Positions 17,450 to 26,642 of a stretch of DNA of 64,000 bases are shown here, piece by piece (the first letter of the stretch is position 1; the number at the start of each line of letters is the position of its first letter). Location: NCBI RefSeq assembly GCF_006385595.1, contig NZ_CP041046.1, forward strand, positions 3,913,501-3,977,500. The letters are read 5' to 3'. The position numbers were made by a program, and so were the translations under genes. The notes beneath the pieces are model-generated. The model searched no databases and was not told the DNA's origin. It worked only from the letters and a program-made list of their open reading frames with translations. The stretch comes from Luteibacter pinisoli (GTDB lineage: Bacteria > Pseudomonadota > Gammaproteobacteria > Xanthomonadales > Rhodanobacteraceae).

Positions 17450-17452
17450 AAT
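17421..17452 (+). promoter_or_regulatory. Possible sigma-70 promoter of the leucyl aminopeptidase gene
   Basis: TTGACG (17421-17426) and TAGAAT (17447-17452) resemble -35 and -10 boxes but are 20 bases apart, longer than usual. It lies inside the end of the HAD gene, 60 bases before the aminopeptidase ATG. Confidence 0.3.
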
Positions 17453-17514
17453 ATGGATGCAATACCATTTAGTCATTGACGCGGCCATCAGTGCCGTGAG
17501 GCACGGGAGGCCTG

Positions 17515-18891
17515 ATGTCGCCATTGATCGACCGGAAGTCCGGAAAGCGCTCCGTCACCACTATCGAGCTCGTGGATGCGGCCTCGTTGCCCACCATGGA
17601 GCAGAAGCTGGGTGCCACGCACCGGCAGTGGCTCACGTCGCTTGGCTTCCGTCCGACCATGGGCGCTGTCGCCGTCCTGCCGAACAATGCGGGTGGCATC
17701 TCCCGCGTCATCGTCGGCGTGGACCGCAAGGATCCGCTCGCCGCGCTGGGTAGCCTGCCGCAGCGCCTGCCGGACGGCATCTACCAGCTGAGCGAAGACT
17801 CGATCATCGAAGACCGCGAGCTGCTGGCCCTGGGCTGGGCGCTGGGCGCGTATCGCTTCGAGCGTTATCGCAAGGCCACCCGCCCCGTCGCGCAGCTGCT
17901 GGTCGAGCCTTCCACGCTGCGCGCCGTGCTGCCGCTGATGGAAGCGGTGTTCGAAGTGCGCGACCTCGTCAACACGCCGACCGAGGACATGGGCCCGGCG
18001 GAGCTTTCCGCGGCGATCCACGCGCACGCGACCGAGCACAAGGCGAAGGTCACGGAGTGGGTTGGCGACGAACTGCTCGAAAACAATTTCCCGACGATCC
18101 ACGCCGTGGGTCGCGCCAGCCATCGTCCGCCGCGCCTGATCGAGCTGACCTGGGGCAAGAATTCCAACCCGAAGCTGGTGATCGTCGGCAAGGGCGTGTG
18201 CTTCGACACCGGCGGCCTGGACATCAAGCCGTCCGACGGCATGCGCTGGATGAAGAAGGACATGGGCGGTGCCGCCCACGCCATCGCCCTCGCCGGCATG
18301 GTGATGAAGGCGCGCCTGCCGGTGCGCCTCACCCTGCTCGTGCCCGCGGTGGAAAACGCGATCGCCGGTAATGCCATGCGCCCGGGCGATGTCATCCGCA
18401 CGCGTGCGGGCCATACGGTGGAGGTGGACAACACCGACGCCGAAGGCCGCCTGGTGCTGTGCGATGCGCTGGCCTACGGCGTGGAGCAGTCGCCGGACCT
18501 GATCGTGGATTTCGCCACGCTCACCGGTGCGGCGCGCGTGGCCCTCGGCCCCGAGCTGCCGGCGCTGTTCACCAACCGCGACCAGCTGGCCGATGAAGTG
18601 ATCGGTGCGGCGGAAGCCGTGCACGACCCGATGTGGCGCCTGCCGCTGTGGCGTCCGTACCGCCGCATGCTGGAATCGTACGTGGCGGACTTCGCCAATG
18701 CGGGCCCGTCACGGCATGGCGGCGCGATCACCGCGGCGCTGTACCTGGAACGCTTCGTTCCGGAAAGCCAGAACTGGATGCACCTGGATACCTACGCGTG
18801 GAACGACGGCGACCGCCCGGCGCATCCGCGCGGTGGCGAAGCGCAGGGCCTGCGCGCGTTCTTCAAGTTCCTGGCGAACCGTTATTCCTGA
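17515..18891 (+). CDS. M17-family leucyl aminopeptidase
   Basis: 458 aa. Cytosolic dimetal peptidase that removes N-terminal residues from peptides. The catalytic domain shows the family's metal and active-site motifs: GKGVCFDTGGLDIKP (about residue 223), KKDMGGAA and the signature NTDAEGRLVL (about 305). The N-terminal domain is shorter and different from classical PepA, and resembles the PepB/short M17 branch common in Xanthomonadales. GAGGCACGGGAGG lies upstream of the ATG. The last 10 bases overlap the end of the convergent small gene on the minus strand. Confidence 0.9.
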   Translation: MSPLIDRKSGKRSVTTIELVDAASLPTMEQKLGATHRQWLTSLGFRPTMGAVAVLPNNAGGISRVIVGVDRKDPLAALGSLPQRLPDGIYQLSEDSIIEDRELLALGWALGAYRFERYRKATRPVAQLLVEPSTLRAVLPLMEAVFEVRDLVNTPTEDMGPAELSAAIHAHATEHKAKVTEWVGDELLENNFPTIHAVGRASHRPPRLIELTWGKNSNPKLVIVGKGVCFDTGGLDIKPSDGMRWMKKDMGGAAHAIALAGMVMKARLPVRLTLLVPAVENAIAGNAMRPGDVIRTRAGHTVEVDNTDAEGRLVLCDALAYGVEQSPDLIVDFATLTGAARVALGPELPALFTNRDQLADEVIGAAEAVHDPMWRLPLWRPYRRMLESYVADFANAGPSRHGGAITAALYLERFVPESQNWMHLDTYAWNDGDRPAHPRGGEAQGLRAFFKFLANRYS

Positions 18892-19208
18892 GGCTGCTGC
18901 GGCGCATCCGCGTCGCTGGCCGCTTCCTCGCGCTTCTTCTTCAGGTCGATGACGGCGCGCAGGTTGCGCTCCAGCTCGGCGATGGTCAGCGGAAAGTAAT
19001 TTTCGGCGCGGTCACTGACGGCCCAGCTGGCGAGCCGCTTGTCGGTGGCACCGACGCCCATGGCGTTGAGTGCCTCACGCACCTCGGCGGCCTTCAGGTC
19101 GGTTGCCTGCAGGATCAGCTGCCACAGCCAGTTCATCCGCTGCGGATCCACGCCGCGAAGCATCGGCGGGCGGGTGTATTCGCGAAGAGGCGTCTCGTGG
19201 TCACTCAT
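18882..19208 (-). CDS. Small soluble protein of unknown function, weakly DUF1456-like
   Basis: 108 aa from ATG 19208, which has AGGGA about 8 bases upstream. The body reads MNWLWQLILQATDLKAAEV, then MGVGATDKRLASWAVSDRAENYFPLTIAEL, a helix-rich pattern faintly like the duplicated unit of the DUF1456 (YehS) family. The C-terminus is charged and Gln/Pro-rich. An ATG at 19415 would add 69 basic residues with a purine-rich site close by; I prefer the shorter form because the extra part is compositionally poor. Function unknown. Confidence 0.6.
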   Translation of the reverse strand: MSDHETPLREYTRPPMLRGVDPQRMNWLWQLILQATDLKAAEVREALNAMGVGATDKRLASWAVSDRAENYFPLTIAELERNLRAVIDLKKKREEAASDADAPQQPQE

Positions 19209-19439
19209 GGCAGGGTCCCTGTTGGCCGTCGCACGAGTATACGAGACGGAAGGCGCGCGTTGCGCGGGCACGCCCTTGGCCGCGAGGGCCTTGCCGGACA
19301 GCGCCTTGGTCAGCGGTGTCTTCCGCCGCGGTACCGCCGGTGGCTTTCGCGAGGTGAATACCCCTTCCTGCAAGTCCCACCAGAGACTCGCGTCGCTTGA
19401 TATCTGGATGCGCATGACTCCCCCTGCTGCTGCCTTGCG

Positions 19440-19919
19440 CTATGGGACGAAATTGATCTCACGCTGGACGGGGCGGATCACGTAGCCCACGGGCAACCAC
19501 CCATCGGCGCCGGGCGCCAGCGACACGGTTTCGAACAGCACCGCCCTGGCGTAATGCGCGAGGAAGATCACGTTGAGGTAATCGCCGGGCGGCAAGCCGA
19601 CCGGATCCCGCACGCGGGCCATCTCGAACCACTCGCGGCCCACGAGCACGCCACGATCGACCCGGATCTTGCGCAGGTACCGCACCCACTCGGCGCGCGG
19701 CACCATCCGCTGCATCATCATCCCGGCCTCGAGCCACATGGCGTCGGGGCGGCGGGCGTCGGACAGCTGCACCCAGTGCTGGGCACTGGCGAGGGCCTTG
19801 TCGAGGGACTTGGGCTGCGGGCCGATCCGCGGGGCGTTGGCCACGGTGAGCATCGCACCCAGGGGATGCGTCGCAGGCCGTCCTGCCGGAGCCTTTCGAA
19901 CGGGTACCGTCGCTGACAT
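19440..19919 (-). CDS. DUF4019-like protein
   Basis: 159 aa. The segment ASAQHWVQLSDARRPDAMW, then REWFEMARVRDPVGLPPGDYLNVIFLAHYARAVLFETVSL, then GYVIRP follows the pattern of DUF4019, a small domain usually found in exported proteins. No signal peptide is visible in the form starting at ATG 19919, which is unusual for that family, and the open frame further upstream is Pro/Arg-rich and not credible. Function unknown. Confidence 0.6.
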   Translation of the reverse strand: MSATVPVRKAPAGRPATHPLGAMLTVANAPRIGPQPKSLDKALASAQHWVQLSDARRPDAMWLEAGMMMQRMVPRAEWVRYLRKIRVDRGVLVGREWFEMARVRDPVGLPPGDYLNVIFLAHYARAVLFETVSLAPGADGWLPVGYVIRPVQREINFVP

Positions 19920-20014
19920 GGGCTGCCTCCCCTGATACGTCGGGTTACAGCTTGGTCCGGCCCCGGGGGATGCGGCAATTCGGCTAGAAGGGGTAACCGG
20001 TTCGGCACATGGGC

Positions 20015-20683
20015 CTAGCGCTGCCCGAACGCCAGGACATCCGCCGTGTAGGTCTCGACGACCAGGCTGAAGGGCTGGTTGGCCTCGTTGTAGAGCACGG
20101 CCCGGTGGCGGAGCACCTCGTGGGGGATGGCCAGGGGGCCCTTCCCGGCCGCTGGCAGGGCCGCGTCCATTTCCCAGCCCTTGGGCAGGGGCGACCACAG
20201 GAGCTCGGCGCTGATCGTCTGGCGGCGGAAATGCAGGGCCTGGACCACCTTGCCGAACGGCTGGTCGGTGCTGTCGAGGATCTGGTTCATTTCCGGCGTG
20301 AGGCGCGCGGGGACGTACCAATTATCCGCCTCGGAGAGGACCAGCGCCCCGCAGGCCAGCTGCACCCGGCGATAGCGCACCGGCTCGTCGGCGCCGATCC
20401 CGAGGGTGGCGCGGGCGTCGTCGGGCAACGGCTTGTCGTCACCCTTCACCCGATGCGCCACGATCTTCGCGTCCGGCGCCAGCCCGTGATCACCGCACCA
20501 GCGCTCCAGCGTCAGCGTGGCGCTGGGATGGCTGAGCAGGTCGGCGTTGAGGGTTTCCAGCAGCGCCAGCGCCTGCGTGCGCGAGGGCACGTCGTTGGTG
20601 AACGGCGTGCGTGCCTGTGCCGGCGTATTCACCGTGACGAGGATCGCCAGCGAGCTGGCGGCGAGGATGCTGCGGGTGTTCAT
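20015..20683 (-). CDS. Exported protein with a chorismate-lyase-like pattern, function unknown
   Basis: 222 aa with a signal peptide (LAASSLAILVTVNTPAQA). The stretch RVQLACGALVLSEADNWYVPARLTPEMN is reminiscent of the UbiC/UTRA (chorismate lyase-like) fold, where an RxVxL strand and a conserved G precede the ligand pocket. An exported UbiC would make no sense for ubiquinone synthesis, so at most the fold is shared. It overlaps the SIMPL gene upstream by an ATGA junction, so the two are translated together. Confidence 0.6.
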   Translation of the reverse strand: MNTRSILAASSLAILVTVNTPAQARTPFTNDVPSRTQALALLETLNADLLSHPSATLTLERWCGDHGLAPDAKIVAHRVKGDDKPLPDDARATLGIGADEPVRYRRVQLACGALVLSEADNWYVPARLTPEMNQILDSTDQPFGKVVQALHFRRQTISAELLWSPLPKGWEMDAALPAAGKGPLAIPHEVLRHRAVLYNEANQPFSLVVETYTADVLAFGQR

Positions 20684-21396
20684 CGTTTAGCCGGTTCGAG
20701 CAGGAAGATGGCGTAGATCGTGCGTTGCATTTTAAGGCCGCCGGTCTCCAGGCTGATGGGCGTGGCTTCCTTCTTGTTAGCCATCACCACGATGCCGTCC
20801 ATGTCGCTATAGCCACCCATGGCTTCGGCACGATCAGAGACCGAGAACACCTGGCCGAGCTTCGTATCGTACGCGCGTGCGATGCGCTCGGCGTTGCGCT
20901 GGGAATCATGCATAGCCTCCTCGCGCAGCTCGGTGTCGATGGCTTCCGCGTCACTGCGGGTCATCTTCGTGCCGCTGATCTGCAGTTCGTTGCCGGCGGC
21001 ATCCAGCCCATCGATGAAGGCGCGCAGGTCTTCCATGCGGGTAAAGGTGGCTGACGCCGTCCGCCTGACCTCGGTGCCGTCCACGACGCTGTCCTCGCCA
21101 CGCGTCCGCTCGTGCGGCGAGATCGAGATCGTCGACGCGTCGATCGATTCCGGCAGGGCGTGGTTCGCACGGAACGCGGCAACCACCGCGGTCATGTGCT
21201 CTTCCACGCGGGTGCGGGCACGCGCCGGCTTGGCGTCGATGGCTTCGATGTCGATGTCGATATGAAACCGGTCCGGCTGCACGATGCGCTCGGCATGGCC
21301 GGACACGGCGATGTGCGGGGCCGTCTGGGCAGGCGCGAGCGCCGGGGCGGCGGCAAGGATGGCCGCGATGGTCAGGATACGAAGACGCGTCGTCAT
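20680..21396 (-). CDS. SIMPL (DUF541) domain periplasmic protein, copy 2
   Basis: 238 aa. A signal peptide (LRILTIAAILAAAPALAPAQ) is followed by the family opening HIAVSGHAERIVQPDRFHIDIDIEA and the repeated beta-alpha units of SIMPL/DUF541 proteins, which are often linked to oxidative or envelope stress. It is about 40% alike by eye to the next gene upstream (same order of motifs: GHAE, ARxxVExxM, AFRANHALP, DLRAFIDG, LQISGT), so the two arose by tandem duplication. Three genes run together here with 3-4 base gaps or overlaps. Confidence 0.85.
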   Translation of the reverse strand: MTTRLRILTIAAILAAAPALAPAQTAPHIAVSGHAERIVQPDRFHIDIDIEAIDAKPARARTRVEEHMTAVVAAFRANHALPESIDASTISISPHERTRGEDSVVDGTEVRRTASATFTRMEDLRAFIDGLDAAGNELQISGTKMTRSDAEAIDTELREEAMHDSQRNAERIARAYDTKLGQVFSVSDRAEAMGGYSDMDGIVVMANKKEATPISLETGGLKMQRTIYAIFLLEPAKR

Positions 21397-21399
21397 GGT

Positions 21400-22128
21400 T
21401 TAGAGGCTCGCCGGCTGGATGAGGTACAGCGCGTAGATGTCTTCGCTGACGGTGAATGACCCGGCCTGGAGCCGGGTGACGTTCGCCGGCGGCGCCGGGG
21501 CCGCTACGGACATGAACATCCTGTCGTAACCACCCAGGGTGCGGTCCACACCCGCGAGCGGCTGGGCCGAGACGGTGTACAGCGGGCCGACGCGTACGCC
21601 GTAACTCGCTGCCAGCTCGGTGGCGTTCGCTTTGGAATCCTCGACGGCTGCGCGGCGCAGCTCACGCTTGATCGCCGGCAGGTCGTCGCGTGTGGTCGAG
21701 GTGCCGGTGATCTGCAGCACCTCGTCGGCCGGGATGGCATCGACAAAGCCGCGCAGGTCCTCGATGGAGGTGAAGACGGCATCGGCCGAACGGGTAACGC
21801 GCGTCCCGGACGAGCGGGACTGGCCGTCCACGAAGCGGACGTCCTGCGTGATTTCCATGCTGGTCGCATGCACCGTGGCTGGCAGGGCATGGTGGGCGCG
21901 GAAGGCGTCGAGCACCTGCGCCATGCGCGCTTCGACGTTCTTCCGCGCCACCGCCGGCGACTTGTCCGCCGTGCTCACCCGCAGTTCGACCTTGAACCGG
22001 TTAGGGTCCACCTCCTTCTCCGCGTGGCCCATGACCACGATGTTCGGGAGGTTGGGCATCGCGCTCTGCGCGATGGCGGCCATCGGCAGGAGCGCGGTGC
22101 TGAGTACCAGGACAAGACGAAGCTTCAC
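21400..22128 (-). CDS. SIMPL (DUF541) domain periplasmic protein, copy 1
   Basis: 242 aa from the GTG at 22128, which has AAGGAG 7 bases upstream and starts a clear signal peptide (KLRLVLVLSTALLPMAAIAQ). The mature part begins NIVVMGHAEKEVDPNRFKVELRVSTA, the SIMPL family opening. It is the paralogue of the next gene downstream, 3 bases away. It lies 41 bases downstream of trpE on the same strand and could be read from the trpE transcript, although no functional link is evident. Confidence 0.85.
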   Translation of the reverse strand: MKLRLVLVLSTALLPMAAIAQSAMPNLPNIVVMGHAEKEVDPNRFKVELRVSTADKSPAVARKNVEARMAQVLDAFRAHHALPATVHATSMEITQDVRFVDGQSRSSGTRVTRSADAVFTSIEDLRGFVDAIPADEVLQITGTSTTRDDLPAIKRELRRAAVEDSKANATELAASYGVRVGPLYTVSAQPLAGVDRTLGGYDRMFMSVAAPAPPANVTRLQAGSFTVSEDIYALYLIQPASL

Positions 22129-22169
22129 GTGCGATCTCCTTACCGTCGGATGAAGTTCTGTTGCGGGAG

Positions 22170-23645
22170 TTACAGGCCCTTCGCGGCCTGGGCGACCGCG
22201 CGGAATAGCGCGCGCCCCTTGTTCATGGTCTCTTCCCATTCGGCCGCCGGGTCGGAGTCATACACGACGCCACCGCCGGCCTGCACGTGCAGGCGCCCGT
22301 CCTGGATCACGGCGGTGCGGATGGCGATGGCCGTGTCGGCGTCGCCCCACCAGCCGAGCCAGCCGATGGCGCCAGCGTAGATGTTGCGCTTGAAGGGTTC
22401 GAGCTCCTGGATGATTTCCAGGGCGCGGATCTTCGGTGCACCGCTGACGGTGCCGGCGGGGAACGTGGCCTTGATCACGTCCATGTAGGACATGCCGTCC
22501 TTCAGCTCGCCTTCCACCTGGGAGACGATGTGCATGACGTGCGAGTAATGCTCGACGACGAACGATTCGGTGAGCTCGACCGTGCCGGTCTGGCTGACGC
22601 GGCCCACGTCGTTACGGCCCAGGTCGATCAGCATCAGGTGCTCGGCGCGTTCCTTCGGATCGGCGAGCAGCTCGGTTTCCAGTGCAATGTCTTCGGCTTC
22701 GTCCTTGCCACGGCGACGCGTGCCGGCGATGGGACGCAGCACCACGCGGCCGTTCTTCAGGCGCACGAGGATCTCCGGCGAGGAGCCGACGATCTGGGTG
22801 GGGCCCATGTCGATGAAGAACATGTACGGCGAGGGGTTCATCGCGCGTAGGGCGCGGTAGACGTCCACCGGCCGCGCGTTGAAGCCGACGCTGAGGCGCT
22901 GCGACGGCACCACCTGGAAGATGTCGCCGGCGCGGATGTATTCCTGCGCGGTGCGGACCATCGTTTCGTATTCCTCGCGGGTGAACGAGGATTTGAAATC
23001 CGATTCGTCCAGCGCCGCCGGCTGCAGCAGCTGCGGGTAGCTGACGCCCCCCTGGCGCAGGCGGAAGGTGAGCGCATCCAGGCGGCGCATCGCTTCGGCG
23101 TAGGCCTGCGGCCGCGACGGGTCGGCGTGGACGATGAGGTACAGGCGGCCCTTGAGGTTGTCGAACACCGCCAGCTCGTCGGCGAGCATGAGCAGGACGT
23201 CTGGGGTGCCGAGCTCGTCGGCCTTGTCCCACTGGGCCAGGCGCTCTTCGATGTAGCCGATGGTCTCGAAACCGAAGTAGCCGACCAGGCCACCGGTGAA
23301 GTCCGGCAGGCCCGGTAGCTTCGGCACCTCGTACTGCTTGCGCAGCACCTCGATCTCGGCCAGCGGGTCGGCCAGGTGGCGGGTTTCCACCACCTCGCCG
23401 TTTTCTTCCACTTCCAGCTCATGGCCGCGCAGGCGGTACACCCGGCGCGCCGGCAGGCCGATCATGGAATGGCGCCCCCACGTGGCCCCACCCTCCACCG
23501 ACTCAAACAGGAAGGTATACGGGCCATCGGCCAGCTTCAGGTACACCGAAAGCGGCGTATCCAGGTCGGAAAACACCTCACGCACCAGCGGGATACGGGT
23601 GTAGCCCTCAGCGGCGTAGGCGTCGAATTGTTCGCGGGAGATCAT
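22170..23645 (-). CDS. trpE: Anthranilate synthase component I
   Basis: 491 aa, normal for TrpE. Converts chorismate and ammonia (from TrpG) to anthranilate, the first step of tryptophan synthesis. The chorismate-utilising domain is complete: FQVVPSQRLS, NPSPYMFFIDMGPTQIVGSSPEILVR, RPIAGTRRRG, LIDLGRNDVGRV, FPAGTVSGAPKIRALEII and the closing AGGGVVYDSDP. The N-terminal feedback domain (residues about 20-165) includes FLFESVEGG, the LLES-type tryptophan-sensing element. trpG, trpD and trpC are not in the window; they would be expected further downstream or elsewhere. No tryptophan-codon leader peptide is visible upstream. Confidence 0.96.
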   Translation of the reverse strand: MISREQFDAYAAEGYTRIPLVREVFSDLDTPLSVYLKLADGPYTFLFESVEGGATWGRHSMIGLPARRVYRLRGHELEVEENGEVVETRHLADPLAEIEVLRKQYEVPKLPGLPDFTGGLVGYFGFETIGYIEERLAQWDKADELGTPDVLLMLADELAVFDNLKGRLYLIVHADPSRPQAYAEAMRRLDALTFRLRQGGVSYPQLLQPAALDESDFKSSFTREEYETMVRTAQEYIRAGDIFQVVPSQRLSVGFNARPVDVYRALRAMNPSPYMFFIDMGPTQIVGSSPEILVRLKNGRVVLRPIAGTRRRGKDEAEDIALETELLADPKERAEHLMLIDLGRNDVGRVSQTGTVELTESFVVEHYSHVMHIVSQVEGELKDGMSYMDVIKATFPAGTVSGAPKIRALEIIQELEPFKRNIYAGAIGWLGWWGDADTAIAIRTAVIQDGRLHVQAGGGVVYDSDPAAEWEETMNKGRALFRAVAQAAKGL

Positions 23646-23729
23646 GGGGTGTGGGGCTGCCCGTGGGGTCGGCCTTGGATTGTAGGGCCAATCTTGGTGT
23701 GTGCCCTACCCCGGGGCTGCCGGTTGCCC

Positions 23730-25727
23730 TCAGGCCAGCCGCTGTCGGGGCAGGCCTTTCAGGTGCAGGGTGAATGCCACGCCATCCTCGATGTTCCGCG
23801 CACTCGCGCTGCCCTGGTGCCGTTCGGCGACGAGGCGGACGACGTAGAGGCCGAGGCCGAGATGCGGTGCTTCGCCGGGCGTGGCTTTGTCGCGCAGGCT
23901 GACGAGGGAGTCGAACAGGCGGCCTTGCATGGCGGCGGGGAGTGGCGGGCCTTGATTCGCGAGTTCGACGTCGGCGCCGTCGGACGTGGGGCGCAGGGCG
24001 ATGCGCAGCCACCCGCCGGGCGGTGTGAACGACACGGCATTGTCGAAGAGTTTGTCGAGCGCCTGCGCGATGAGCTCGGGCGAGACGTGCATCGTCACCG
24101 GCGCGTCGGGCAGTTCGACCTCGATGCTGCGATCGCCGGCGAGGCCGCGATAGCCTTCGGCGCAACCGCGGACGACATCGACGAGGTTCACGTCTTCGGC
24201 TTCCGCCGCAGCAATCGCCCGTTCCATGCGGCTGGCTTCGCTCATCGCACGCACCAGCGCACCGAGGCGGGCGACGCCGTCGCGGGCACGCGCGAGGTAC
24301 GGCTCGGCTTCGGGCGGGAGGCCGGCATGGTCGAGGTTATCCAGCGAGGATTTGACGATGGCGAGCGGGGTCTGCAGTTCGTGCGAGAGTTTCGAGGCCA
24401 GCGTACGTAGGTAATCCGTGTATCCGCCGACCACGTCGAACAGGCGCGCGAAGCTGCGGGCGAGGTCACCGAGTTCGTCGGTGGCATCGATCAGCGGGAA
24501 CGGGCCATCAAGGCGGCCGTCGTTGTCCTGCGCGCGCTCGGCGGCGTTGCGCAGGCGACGCAGGCGGAAGGTGAGCCGCGTGGCGAACAGCAGCAGCACG
24601 CCACCGGCCACGAGGAGCACGCCGAAGCTGGTGAGCAGCAGGCCGAACAGCGCGCGATTGGCCAGCAGCGGCACCGCGCGGCTGGGCTGTTCGAGCAGCA
24701 CCACGCCGTGCAACTGGCCACGCTGGGTGATCGGCATGGCCGCGGCGAGGACGACACTGCTGCGCGCTTCACCCGCGCGCCATGCCGTTGCCGGCTTGCC
24801 GGCCAGCGCCGCACGCACTTCGGGCAGATCGATCTTCGGCGCGTCTTCCGTCCACGCACTGTTTTCGGCCAGTCGCGTGGCGAGCAGGGAGCGATACACC
24901 AGCGAGGCAAACCAGCCGGGCTGTTCGCTGGCCGGCGTGTCGGGCAGCGTGAGGCGACCGGTCTGCGCCATCAGCCAGGCATCGGGCGAGAGAACGCGTA
25001 CACGCACGCCATCGGGCGCCAGCCGGGCCAGCTCCTGCGACAGCGCGGGCGAGAATTCGAGCAGCGGACGCGTGTCGGCGCTAAGCGGTTCGGGATCGCC
25101 ATCGGCGGCGATATGCACGCCCACGCCGAAACGATCCAGGCGCAGGCCACGCGGCAGCTTCAGCTCCACGCGGAAACCACCGCCGTCTTCCTGCCACTGC
25201 GCGTTGATGCGGTCGGGCAAGACGCCGGCTTCCGGGTCCAGCGCGATGGCGGTGGTGGCACCCGGCGCGGCGCTGGCCAGCAGGTACCGCTGCGCGTCTT
25301 CGTTGCTGGCGATGGAAAGGATCAGGTGGTCCGCGCTCATCGCCAGGCGATCGGCGGCGTCGGCGCGCTGCCGACGCGAGGTGCGCACATCCACGGTGAA
25401 ATACAGCCAGCGATCGTCCTCGGCGAACATCACCTTGGCGTGGCTGCCGAGCGGCTGGGCCCACGGGCTGAGCGGCGCCCAGTCGTCGGCGTAACCGTCC
25501 ACCGTGATCGGCACGTTGGCGGTCTGCACGTACCAGGTGCTGCCTGCCGGCGGCAGCGGCGCATCGACCACGACGAGGCTGCGTGCGAGCGCGCGTGCGG
25601 ACGCCACCAGCGCCTGGGCCTGGCCTTCGCGCAGCAGGGTTTCCATCTGTCGCACATAGAGCCAGCCGGCGACGGGAAGCGCCAGCGTGCACAGGGCAAC
25701 GAGGAGGAGTTTTTGCCGAAGGGTCAC
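23730..25727 (-). CDS. Membrane sensor histidine kinase with CBM9-like periplasmic domain, PdsS-like
   Basis: 665 aa. A first membrane segment lies at about residues 8-25 and a second at about 352-376 (LFGLLLTSFGVLLVAGGVLLLF). Between them sits a large periplasmic region starting ITVDGYADDW (about 75), typical of carbohydrate-binding module family 9-like domains. A HAMP linker, HisKA with SHELQTPLAIV (His about 447) and a HATPase ending in GLGLYVVRLVAERH follow. Length, layout and partner match the kinase of the proteobacterial dedicated sortase system as I remember it, but no sortase or LPXTG-type target is in the window. It starts with a GTGA overlap with the regulator gene. Confidence 0.8.
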   Translation of the reverse strand: MTLRQKLLLVALCTLALPVAGWLYVRQMETLLREGQAQALVASARALARSLVVVDAPLPPAGSTWYVQTANVPITVDGYADDWAPLSPWAQPLGSHAKVMFAEDDRWLYFTVDVRTSRRQRADAADRLAMSADHLILSIASNEDAQRYLLASAAPGATTAIALDPEAGVLPDRINAQWQEDGGGFRVELKLPRGLRLDRFGVGVHIAADGDPEPLSADTRPLLEFSPALSQELARLAPDGVRVRVLSPDAWLMAQTGRLTLPDTPASEQPGWFASLVYRSLLATRLAENSAWTEDAPKIDLPEVRAALAGKPATAWRAGEARSSVVLAAAMPITQRGQLHGVVLLEQPSRAVPLLANRALFGLLLTSFGVLLVAGGVLLLFATRLTFRLRRLRNAAERAQDNDGRLDGPFPLIDATDELGDLARSFARLFDVVGGYTDYLRTLASKLSHELQTPLAIVKSSLDNLDHAGLPPEAEPYLARARDGVARLGALVRAMSEASRMERAIAAAEAEDVNLVDVVRGCAEGYRGLAGDRSIEVELPDAPVTMHVSPELIAQALDKLFDNAVSFTPPGGWLRIALRPTSDGADVELANQGPPLPAAMQGRLFDSLVSLRDKATPGEAPHLGLGLYVVRLVAERHQGSASARNIEDGVAFTLHLKGLPRQRLA

Positions 25728-26413
25728 GGCGTCCAGCGATAGCCGACGCCATGCACGGTTTCGATGGCATCGAACTCCGGCGCCAGCGCGATGAACTTCT
25801 TGCGGATGCGCTTGATGTGCGAAGTGATGGTGGCATCGTCGACGACGAGCTCGGCTTCGCGCATCAGCTGGTCGCGGTTTTTCACGTGGCCGGGGAAACG
25901 CACCAGCGTGTGCACCATCCAGAATTCGGTGACGGTGAGCGGGATCTCGGTGCCGTTCCAGGTGATGCGCATGCGCTCACTCTCCAGCACCAGCGGGCCG
26001 TGGGTGATCACGTTCTCGGTGGCGGTGGGCTTCTTCAGCGATTCGATGCGGCGGAACAGCGCGGCGATGCGCGCGGCCAGCTGGTGCAGGCTGGTGTCCT
26101 TCGACAGGTAGTCGTCGGCGCCCAGGCGCAGGCCGCTGATGACGTCGAAATCCGAATCGCGGGCGGTGAGGAAGATGAGCGGCAGCGTGGCCGACTTCGC
26201 GCGCAGTTCGCGGCAGAGGTCGAAGCCGCCTTCCGGCTCGTCACCCAGGCCGATGTCGATGATGACCAGCTCCGGCAGGCGCATGGCGAAGGCCGTGGAT
26301 GCCTCGGCGCGCGAGCCATAGCCGCGGGCCTCGTAGCCGAAGCGGTTCAGCGCCTCGACGTAGTTGGCGCGGATGAGGGGTTCGTCTTCGACAATGGCAA
26401 TGCTGCGGCCCAT
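25724..26413 (-). CDS. OmpR-family response regulator, PdsR-like
   Basis: 229 aa from ATG 26413. Receiver domain with the acidic pair (VEDE), phospho-acceptor D53 in IIDIGL, T in FLTARDSDFD and K in LSKD; then a winged-helix DNA-binding domain (LTVTEFWMVHTLVRFPGHVK, TITSHIKRIRKKF, GVGYRW). Phrases such as EGGFDLCRELR and ALFRRIESLKK are those I associate with the dedicated-sortase response regulator. It is the first gene of the pair with the kinase and lies beside tandem 11-bp-period repeats that look like its own binding sites. Confidence 0.85.
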   Translation of the reverse strand: MGRSIAIVEDEPLIRANYVEALNRFGYEARGYGSRAEASTAFAMRLPELVIIDIGLGDEPEGGFDLCRELRAKSATLPLIFLTARDSDFDVISGLRLGADDYLSKDTSLHQLAARIAALFRRIESLKKPTATENVITHGPLVLESERMRITWNGTEIPLTVTEFWMVHTLVRFPGHVKNRDQLMREAELVVDDATITSHIKRIRKKFIALAPEFDAIETVHGVGYRWTP

Positions 26414-26486
26414 GGAGGTTCCGTTTGGAGGGTTGGCGAGCGCTAAGGTGCAATGGCTGCCCCCGGGGCGCAAGGTCCCTGCCGCA

Positions 26487-26555
26487 TTTGCCCGTGTTTT
26501 GCCCGTAGACGCACCGCTGCACGGCCTACACGAAGCCTTTGCCCGCGTTTTGCCA
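26487..26555. promoter_or_regulatory. Paired direct repeats, candidate operators of the PdsR-like regulator
   Basis: TTTGCCCGTGTTTTGCCC (26487-26504) and TTTGCCCGCGTTTTGCCA (26538-26555) each contain two TTTGCCC half-sites 11 bases apart, the spacing used by tandem dimers of OmpR-family regulators. The two sites start 51 bases apart, near five helical turns. They lie between the regulator gene and a small gene read the other way. Confidence 0.55.
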
Positions 26556-26642
26556 CAAAGAGCCTGTGGATTGCCTCACATGGGACGCCCCGGGACCCGC
26601 GCCGGGCGCTGCAATGGCACCGAACCAAAAAGAAGAACGCGC

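Noticed and set aside
23646..23729. Tryptophan attenuator leader before trpE
   Set aside because: No short frame with clustered Trp codons and no alternative hairpin pair is visible.
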